Part shown: piece by piece, positions 6,113 to 10,557 of the stretch
How the letters are laid out: every line of letters starts with the position of its first letter
How positions within the stretch are numbered: position 1 is the first letter of the stretch
Source of the DNA: Pseudomonadota bacterium
Lineage (GTDB): Bacteria > Pseudomonadota > Alphaproteobacteria > Azospirillales > Azospirillaceae
Assembly (NCBI GenBank): GCA_023416195.1
Contig: JAEZID010000552.1
Location: forward strand, 1-10,557
Direction: 5' to 3'
DNA: 10,557 nt
Position numbers and translations under genes: made by a program
Notes under the pieces: model-generated
What the model saw: only the letters and a program-made list of their open reading frames with translations
The model's database searches: none
Told to the model about the DNA's origin: nothing

Positions 6113-7522
6113 ATGAGCGCACATCACGGCACCCCGACCTCGACACCGCTGGAGCGCGACGCGCGGCTCGTGTCGACCGACCACAAAGTCGCGCCGGGCG
6201 AAATCGCGCTGGGCGTCGTCATCGGGCGGACGGCGGAATTCTTCGACTTCTTCGTCTACGGGATCGGCTCGGTCCTCGTCTTCCCGTACGTGTTCTTCCC
6301 GTTCGTCGATCCGTTGACGGCGACGCTCTATTCCTTCGTGGTGTTCTCGCTGGCCTTCATCGCGCGGCCGGTCGGCTCCATCGTGTTCATGGCCGTCGAT
6401 CGGATCTACGGGCGCGGCGTCAAGCTGACGGTGGCGATGCTGCTGCTCGGCTTCTCCACGGCGGCGATCAGCTTCCTGCCCGGCTACCAGAGCATCGGCG
6501 TCGTCGCCATCGTCCTTCTCGGCGTCTTCCGCGTCGGGCAGGGGCTGGCGCTGGGCGGCGCGTGGGACGGGCTGGCGTCGCTGCTGGCGCTGAACGCGCC
6601 GCGCCAGCGCCGGGGCTGGTACGCGATGATGCCGCAGCTCGGCGCGCCGCTCGGCTTCCTGTTGGCGAGCGGGCTGTTCGCCTATTTCCTCCTCAACCTC
6701 TCGTCGGAGGATTTCCTCAGCTGGGGCTGGCGCTTCCCCTTCTACGTCGCCTTCACCATCAACGTGGTGGCGCTGTTCGCCCGCCTGCGCCTCGTCGTCA
6801 CGGACGAGTTCTCGCGCCTGCTGGAAAACCGGGAGCTTGAGCCGACCAGCGTCGCCGACATGTTCACGGCGCAGGGGCGCTTCGTGCTGATCGGCACCTT
6901 CGTGCCGCTGGCCAGCTTCGCCCTGTTCCATCTGGTGACCATCTTCCCGCTCAGCTGGGTCACCCTGTTCGACCAGCGTTCGGGCGGCGAATTCCTGCTG
7001 GTGCAGTGCGTCGGGGCCGTGGTGGGCGTGCTGGCCACCGTCCTGTCCGGCCTGATCGCCGACCGCATCGGCCGCCGCCCCCTGCTCGCCATCTGCGCCG
7101 GGGCCATCGCCATTTTCAGCGCCGTGACGCCTTTCCTTCTGGGCGGCGGCGCCACCGGGCAGACCGCCTTCATCCTGCTGGGCTTCGCGCTGCTCGGCCT
7201 GTCCTTCGGGCAGGCGGCGGGGGCGGTGTCGTCCAACTTCCTGACCCGCTACCGCTACACGGGCTCGGCCCTCACCTCCGACCTGTCCTGGCTGACCGGG
7301 GCCGGCTTCGCGCCGCTGGTGGCGCTCGGCCTGTCGAGCAGGTTCGGGCTTGGCTGGGCCGGCGCCTATCTGCTGTCGGGCGCCGTCTGCACCCTGGCCG
7401 CCCTGTATTTCAACAAGCTGGAGACGCGGGAAGGCCAGGACGGAAGCGGCCCCCGCGCGGCCGGCCCCAACTCGCCCGGCCCCAATTCTCCAGGCCGCAA
7501 TCTGGCCCCCCGCCCCCGCTGA
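6113..7522 (+). CDS. MFS transporter, metabolite:H+ symporter (MHS) type
   Basis: This 469-aa integral membrane transporter has about twelve hydrophobic segments in two halves. The N-terminal half follows the MHS pattern (ShiA, ProP, KgtP relatives): GRTAEFFDFFVYG in helix 1 (38-50), FIARPVGS (82-89), and RVGQGLALGGAWDG (140-153). The second half has a good loop motif, GLIADRIGRRPLL (313-325). The equivalent first-half loop, AVDRIYGRGVKL (94-105), is degenerate. The tail after the last helix contains GPNSP-GPNSP-GRNLA, encoded by three related 15-bp units (7463-7507). The ATG at 6113 is chosen because the family alignment begins shortly after it and GGGGAG lies 12 nt upstream. The frame stays open to 5963, but those residues are unlike protein. 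The gene is divergent from cyoA. The substrate is unknown. Confidence 0.9.
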   Translation: MSAHHGTPTSTPLERDARLVSTDHKVAPGEIALGVVIGRTAEFFDFFVYGIGSVLVFPYVFFPFVDPLTATLYSFVVFSLAFIARPVGSIVFMAVDRIYGRGVKLTVAMLLLGFSTAAISFLPGYQSIGVVAIVLLGVFRVGQGLALGGAWDGLASLLALNAPRQRRGWYAMMPQLGAPLGFLLASGLFAYFLLNLSSEDFLSWGWRFPFYVAFTINVVALFARLRLVVTDEFSRLLENRELEPTSVADMFTAQGRFVLIGTFVPLASFALFHLVTIFPLSWVTLFDQRSGGEFLLVQCVGAVVGVLATVLSGLIADRIGRRPLLAICAGAIAIFSAVTPFLLGGGATGQTAFILLGFALLGLSFGQAAGAVSSNFLTRYRYTGSALTSDLSWLTGAGFAPLVALGLSSRFGLGWAGAYLLSGAVCTLAALYFNKLETREGQDGSGPRAAGPNSPGPNSPGRNLAPRPR

Positions 7523-7553
7523 TGGAGACCTGCTGACGGAGACCGCCCCCGCT
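7518..7553. repeat. Short direct repeats across the convergent stop codons
   Basis: GCTGATGGAGACC (7518-7530) recurs as GCTGACGGAGACC (7532-7544) with one mismatch and a 14-bp period. GCCCCCGCT at 7512-7520 also recurs at 7545-7553. The duplication covers the MFS stop and ends within the stop of the facing gene. No hairpin terminator is visible in the 29-bp gap between the two genes. Confidence 0.5.
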
Positions 7554-8058
7554 AGTCCTCGAACCTTCGGAACGCATCGGCCAGCACGGCCCCGTACATC
7601 AGGGCGACCGTCCAGAAGCGGGGCGGCAACCCTTCGGGCCGGGCCGGCGCGTTCATGAGCAGCTGCGCCCGGAACTGGTTCTCCGCGTCCAGCCCGCCGG
7701 CCGCGAAGTCGCCGCGCTCCAGCGTCAGCCCGAGGCTCCGGACCAGATACAGGACGGCCAGACGCCGGGCGCTGCCGGTGTATTTGCCCTTTTCGAGCAC
7801 CCAGTCCTCGACGTCCATCCAGGGTTCCCACCCCGCGTCCGGCGGCACCGGGTCGCCATCGTCGTCAAGGCGCACGGCGCAGAGGTCCAGGGCGCGGCCA
7901 AGCTCGACCAGCGCGGCGCCGATCCGCTCGCGGACCTCGTCGCGCTCGCCGTCGTGAAGCTCCGCCAGACGGCGAATCCGCTCCAGGATCGGGCGCTGGC
8001 GGTCCGGGACCGGCACAGGAAGGTGCCGCTCGATGAGCGAAAGCGCGCTGTCCAGCAT
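7552..8058 (-). CDS. Conserved-looking protein of unknown function (168 aa)
   Basis: I do not recognise this family. The 168-aa product looks soluble and mostly helical: no signal peptide, no clear membrane span, acidic and Arg-rich helices at about 20-60, an acidic turn (LDDDGDPVPPDAGWEPWMDVEDW, split here by the tryptophans at 77, 80 and 86), and a C-terminal segment PPRFWTVALMYGAVLADAFRRFED. Codon use matches its neighbours, and the frame is free of stops over 168 codons, which supports a real gene. The ATG at 8058 is preferred over the in-frame GTG at 8070 because AGGAG lies just upstream of it and overlaps the GTG. The gene converges on the MFS gene with a 29-bp gap and diverges from the cold-shock gene. 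Its role cannot be inferred from context. Confidence 0.75.
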   Translation of the reverse strand: MLDSALSLIERHLPVPVPDRQRPILERIRRLAELHDGERDEVRERIGAALVELGRALDLCAVRLDDDGDPVPPDAGWEPWMDVEDWVLEKGKYTGSARRLAVLYLVRSLGLTLERGDFAAGGLDAENQFRAQLLMNAPARPEGLPPRFWTVALMYGAVLADAFRRFED

Positions 8059-8197
8059 GGGTCTCCTCACCGGCTTTTGGGCGATGGTGCCCCAAGACCT
8101 TGTGGAAAGCGACCCGGAACGTCACCTTACGGATTGCGTTGGACAGCAAACACCGCCAAGGTCATTCATCGGCAATACGGGCTACAGAGTGCTTACG
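8059..8197. promoter_or_regulatory. Divergent intergenic region upstream of the cold-shock gene
   Basis: These 139 bases separate the start of the 168-aa gene (-) and the cold-shock gene (+). They should carry both promoters and the cold-shock 5' leader. The stretch about 8105-8185 is less GC-rich than its surroundings and includes TTGCGTTGGACA on the + strand. I could not assign a convincing -10 element. CTTACGG occurs twice (from 8123 and from 8192), of unknown significance. Confidence 0.4.
8063..8067 (-). promoter_or_regulatory. Ribosome binding site that decides the start of the 168-aa gene
   Basis: On the minus strand, AGGAG ends four bases before the ATG at 8058. It lies partly within the alternative upstream frame that begins with GTG at 8070, which argues for the ATG as the true start. 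Confidence 0.6.
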
Positions 8198-8824
8198 GTG
8201 AGCGAAGAGTTGAAGAACGTCACGGCGACGGTGAAGTGGTTCAAGACGGACAAGGGCTTCGGCTTCGTCCGCTTCGCGGATGGAAGCGGCGAGGCGTTCC
8301 TCCATTCGTCTGTTCTGGCCCCCCTGGGCGACGTGTCCCTGATCGAGGGCACCATCCTCGTCTGCGACGTCGTGGAAGGTCCGAAGGGGCGGCAGGTGTC
8401 CGCCGTTCACTCCGTCACGCCCGGCGCCCCGCCGGAGCCCAAGCCGCGGCGCGAGCCGAAGGCGCGCCGCCAGCGTCCCGAAGGGGCCGAGCCGGGCGCG
8501 CCCGCTCCCGCCGGTGAACGGGCTTCGGAACGATTTGGCGAACGGGCCGGCGAGCGCCCGCCCCGCCCGGCGCGGTTCGAGCCGGCGCCCCGCGTGCCCC
8601 TGGGGCCGGAGCATGTCAGCTACGGCACGGTGCGCTGGTACAATCTGGACAGCCAGTCCGGCCTGATCGACCCGTGGGACGACGAAACCGGCGTCGGGGT
8701 CTATTTCGACCGCGCGACGCTGCGCCAGTCCGGCCTGGACGTGGTCGCCGATGGCGAGGACGTCCGCTTCGTCGCCCAGCGGGGCGAGAACGGTCCCTTC
8801 GCCGTGCGCGTCGAACTGGCCTGA
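8198..8824 (+). CDS. Cold-shock protein with two cold-shock domains, the second degenerate
   Basis: This 208-aa cytoplasmic protein is probably an RNA-binding chaperone of the CspA family. The first domain (about 8-73) begins TATVKWFKTDKGFGFV, with RNP1 KGFGFV intact, and has AFLHSS in place of the usual RNP2 VFVH-type motif. A linker of about 65 residues is rich in Pro, Arg and Glu, with GER-containing near-repeats (107-120). The second domain (about 141-208) opens GTVRWYNLDSQSGLIDP and has VYFDRATL at the RNP2 position, so the aromatic RNA-stacking residues are largely lost. Two-domain versions are common in alphaproteobacteria. The start is uncertain: GTG 8198 gives MSEELKNVTATVKW, a typical N-terminus, GTG 8189 is possible, and neither has a strong ribosome site. 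The ATG at 8033 is rejected because it lies antisense within the neighbouring gene. Confidence 0.88.
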   Translation: MSEELKNVTATVKWFKTDKGFGFVRFADGSGEAFLHSSVLAPLGDVSLIEGTILVCDVVEGPKGRQVSAVHSVTPGAPPEPKPRREPKARRQRPEGAEPGAPAPAGERASERFGERAGERPPRPARFEPAPRVPLGPEHVSYGTVRWYNLDSQSGLIDPWDDETGVGVYFDRATLRQSGLDVVADGEDVRFVAQRGENGPFAVRVELA

Positions 8825-8851
8825 CGCGTCGCGAGCACAGCCCGCTTTAAA

Positions 8852-8899
8852 GCATAGGGGCGCCGACGCGGGACCGATCCCGCCGGCGTTCCCTTATGC
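8852..8899. terminator. Long imperfect hairpin between convergent genes, probable bidirectional terminator
   Basis: GCATA (8852-8856) pairs with TATGC (8895-8899), and 8857-8860 pairs with 8891-8894 including one G-T wobble. CGCCG (8861-8865) pairs with CGGCG (8884-8888), and GCGGGA (8868-8873) pairs with TCCCGC (8878-8883). The loop is CCGA, and there are a two-base bulge on each side (8866-8867, 8889-8890). It lies 27 nt after the cold-shock stop and 14 nt after the helix-turn-helix stop, in convergent orientation. T-runs are weak: only TTTAAA on the minus side, within the perfect palindrome GCTTTAAAGC (8844-8853). Confidence 0.6.
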
Positions 8900-8913
8900 C
8901 TTCAGGACCCCGT

Positions 8914-9243
8914 TCAGGGCGTGTAGGAGCGCGTCGTCCGACGCTCGACGATCACCGCCGGCCGCTGGTCGTGCCCGCCGGGCCGCGACGGATAGGGCGA
9001 CCGCGCGCCTGGCGCGGCGTGCCCATGGTCGGACCGCGCCACCGGCTCGCGCACCTCGAAGATGCGGCGCTCGGCCGGCAGGCTCTCGGCCAGCACGACG
9101 ACGGAATTCAGCGACAGCCGGCCGTCCGTCCCGCCCGGCTGGAAGGGGCGGAGGCGGCCCGCGTCCACGAGTTCCTGCACCTCGGCTTCCGAACATCTCA
9201 GCCAAGCCGCGGCTTCCGCCATGGTCAGGGGGAGATCACGCAT
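8914..9243 (-). CDS. Small helix-turn-helix DNA-binding protein (MerR/excisionase-like)
   Basis: The first 55 residues of this 109-aa protein match the short winged-helix fold of excisionase and MerR-type N-termini. LTMAEAAAWLRCSEAEVQELVDAG (6-29, shown as one helix-turn-helix) is followed by a basic wing, RLRPFQPGGTDGRLSLNSVVVLAESL. It probably binds DNA, but the target is unknown. The C-terminal half (56-109) is rich in Arg, Pro, His and Gly and looks disordered, with no effector domain. The ATG at 9243 has AGGAG ten bases upstream (9254-9258). Integrases and other phage genes are absent nearby, so a phage excisionase role is not supported. The gene lies 139 bp downstream of an RND pump gene on the same strand, which could mean read-through or simple adjacency. 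Confidence 0.72.
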   Translation of the reverse strand: MRDLPLTMAEAAAWLRCSEAEVQELVDAGRLRPFQPGGTDGRLSLNSVVVLAESLPAERRIFEVREPVARSDHGHAAPGARSPYPSRPGGHDQRPAVIVERRTTRSYTP

Positions 9244-9269
9244 CGCACACAGTCTCCTGGTGGTTTGGC

Positions 9270-9298
9270 TGTAAAGGGAGTCGGTAGACCGTCAACAA
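9270..9298 (-). promoter_or_regulatory. Weak candidate promoter for the helix-turn-helix gene
   Basis: On the minus strand, TTGTTG (9293-9298) and TTTACA (9270-9275) are 17 bp apart, a sigma70-like arrangement 26 nt before the start codon. The -10 match is poor. An overlapping TTGACG (9290-9295) is a better -35 box but has the wrong spacing. The rest of the 9244-9382 gap shows no clear terminator for the upstream RND gene. Confidence 0.25.
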
Positions 9299-9382
9299 CA
9301 GCGTTGCCGAAACAACACGATGCGCACAGGCCCTGATTCCGGGATACAGACAGAGGCCGCACCCGGATGCAAGCGTATCATA

Positions 9383-10557
9383 TCAGGTTTTTTCGGGAAC
9401 CGCGATGCGCCCGACCGCCGTCACCGCCTCCGCCCCGGCCAGCCGGCGCAGCAGCACGTAGAAGACCGGGGTCAGCACCAGACCGAACAGCGTGACGCCG
9501 ATCATCCCGAAGAACACGGCGATGCCCATGGCCTGCCGCATCTCCGCCCCCGCCCCGGTGGAGACCACCAGCGGCACCACGCCCATGATGAAGGCGATGG
9601 AGGTCATCAGGATCGGCCGCAGGCGCAGCCGGCTCGCCTCGATGGCCGCCTGGACGGCGGTGCGCCCGTGCTGCTCCAGCTCGCGGGCGAACTCCACGAT
9701 CAGGATGGCGTTCTTCGCCGACAGGCCGACCAGCACCATGAAGCCGATCTGCGTGAAGATGTTGTTGTCCCCGCCGGTCAGCCAGACGCCGCCGAGCGCC
9801 GACATCAGGCTCATCGGCACGATCAGCAGGATCGCCAGCGGCAGCGTCAGGCTCTCGTACTGCGCGGCCAGCACCAGGAAGACCAGCAGCACGCTGATCG
9901 GGAAGACCCACAGCGCGGCGTTGCCCGCCAGGATCTGCTGGTAGGTCAGGTCGGTCCATTCGAACTTCACGCCGCGCGGCAGCACCTCCGCCGCGATGCG
10001 CTCGGCCGCCGCCTCGGCCTGACCGGAGGAGTAGCCGGGCGCCGGCCCGCCGTTGATGTCGGCCGCCGTGTAGCCGTTGTAGCGCACCACCATCTCCGGC
10101 CCGTAGCTCGGATGCACGGTGACCAGCGAGGACAGCGGCACCATGGCCCCCTGGGCGTTGCGGGTCTTCAGCAGCCCGATGTCGTCGGCCTGGGCGCGGA
10201 ACGGCGCGTCGGCCTGCACCCGCACCTGATAGACGCGGCCGAAGCTGTTGAAGTCGTTCACGTAGAGCGAGCCCAGATAGATCTGCATGGTGTCGAACAC
10301 GTCGCCGACCGGGACGCCCAGCTGCTTGGCCTTCACCCGATCCAGATCGACGTCCAATTGCGGCACGTTGATCTGGTAGCTGGAAAAGCTCGGCCCCAGC
10401 TCTGGCGTCTCCGCTGCCTTCTTGACGAACGCGTTGACCGCCTCGCTCAACGCCTCGTAGCCGAGGTTGCCGCGATCCTCCAGCTGCATCTTGAAGCCAC
10501 CCAGCGTGCCGAGACCCATGACCGGCGGCGGCGGGAAGATGGCGACGAAGGCCTCCT
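9383..10557 (-). CDS. RND multidrug efflux permease, MexF/OqxB-like (C-terminal part, 5' end outside window)
   Basis: The frame runs off the right edge. About 390 C-terminal residues of a protein that normally has about 1,050 are visible. It is the inner-membrane proton-driven pump of a tripartite HAE1-type efflux system exporting drugs and other amphiphiles to an outer-membrane channel. The visible part starts in the second periplasmic porter region (AFVAIFPPPPVMGLGTLGG), includes NDFNSFGRVYQV and GYSSGQAEAA, and then the last membrane helices. The proton-relay lysine is present in LSAKNAILIVEFA, and the threonine in GMIGVTLFGL. Resemblance is closest to MexF-type pumps (recalled, not searched). 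The periplasmic adaptor gene would be expected upstream, outside the window. No outer-membrane channel gene follows. Confidence 0.93.
   Translation of the reverse strand, partial: EAFVAIFPPPPVMGLGTLGGFKMQLEDRGNLGYEALSEAVNAFVKKAAETPELGPSFSSYQINVPQLDVDLDRVKAKQLGVPVGDVFDTMQIYLGSLYVNDFNSFGRVYQVRVQADAPFRAQADDIGLLKTRNAQGAMVPLSSLVTVHPSYGPEMVVRYNGYTAADINGGPAPGYSSGQAEAAAERIAAEVLPRGVKFEWTDLTYQQILAGNAALWVFPISVLLVFLVLAAQYESLTLPLAILLIVPMSLMSALGGVWLTGGDNNIFTQIGFMVLVGLSAKNAILIVEFARELEQHGRTAVQAAIEASRLRLRPILMTSIAFIMGVVPLVVSTGAGAEMRQAMGIAVFFGMIGVTLFGLVLTPVFYVLLRRLAGAEAVTAVGRIAVPEKT

Noticed and set aside
4880..7831. A 983-codon open frame on the minus strand running through cyoA, the control region and the MFS gene.
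   Set aside because: It is a shadow of GC-rich codon bias: out of frame with cyoA, antisense to the MFS gene, low-complexity Arg/Gln/Ala/Asp-rich, and without any recognisable domain.
8033..8197. An upstream ATG extension of the cold-shock protein.
   Set aside because: The added residues overlap the 5' end of the divergent 168-aa gene and do not resemble a cold-shock N-terminus. The domain starts right after GTG 8198.
1..10557. CRISPR arrays, tRNA or rRNA genes, insertion sequences, prophage or toxin-antitoxin modules.
   Set aside because: No regularly spaced repeats, cloverleaf sequences, transposase or integrase frames, or paired small toxin-antitoxin genes could be seen.

Overview
The window is GC-rich bacterial DNA with strong G/C preference at third codon positions. 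It encodes a complete quinol-oxidase operon together with SURF1, an RND pump of the MexF type, and a dispersed repeat that reads as PLPPGER-like peptides. This fits an alphaproteobacterium, most plausibly Azospirillum or a relative in the Rhodospirillales. That assignment comes from remembered family resemblance, not from a search.

Layout. Positions 1-608 (+) hold the C-terminal two-fifths or so of a DAO-type FAD-dependent oxidoreductase. Positions 611-721 are a nested inverted repeat (REP/BIME-like) between two convergent genes. Positions 692-5853 (-) are one tightly packed operon read right to left: cyoA, cyoB, cyoC, cyoD, SURF1. Gaps and overlaps are 18 nt, 10 nt, ATGA and GTGA respectively. 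Positions 5854-6112 are the intergenic control region, and a divergent MFS transporter of the metabolite:H+ symporter type follows (6113-7522, +). Next come a convergent 168-aa protein of unknown function (7552-8058, -), a double cold-shock-domain protein (8198-8824, +), a long imperfect hairpin (8852-8899), and a small helix-turn-helix protein (8914-9243, -). The last feature is the C-terminal part of an RND multidrug efflux permease (9383 to the window edge, -).

How the genes work together. CyoA-D form a heme-copper ubiquinol oxidase in the inner membrane. It oxidises ubiquinol, reduces O2 to water and pumps protons. All heme, CuB, K-channel, D-channel and quinol-site residues I could place by the E. 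coli CyoB pattern are present in subunit I. The last operon gene is SURF1, a heme-copper oxidase assembly factor, and no heme O synthase (cyoE) lies in the operon. This raises the possibility that the enzyme carries heme A (ba3-type) rather than heme O. The divergent MFS gene shares the control region and may be co-regulated, but its substrate is unknown. The remaining genes look like independent units.

I found no CRISPR array, insertion sequence, phage gene, tRNA or rRNA, and no obviously new defence or biosynthetic system. The more unusual features are local: a repeat that supplies the 3' end of the SURF1 gene, a long asparagine-rich tail on CyoA built from a 15-bp tandem repeat, a His-rich N-terminus on CyoD, and a cold-shock protein whose second domain has lost its RNA-binding motifs.
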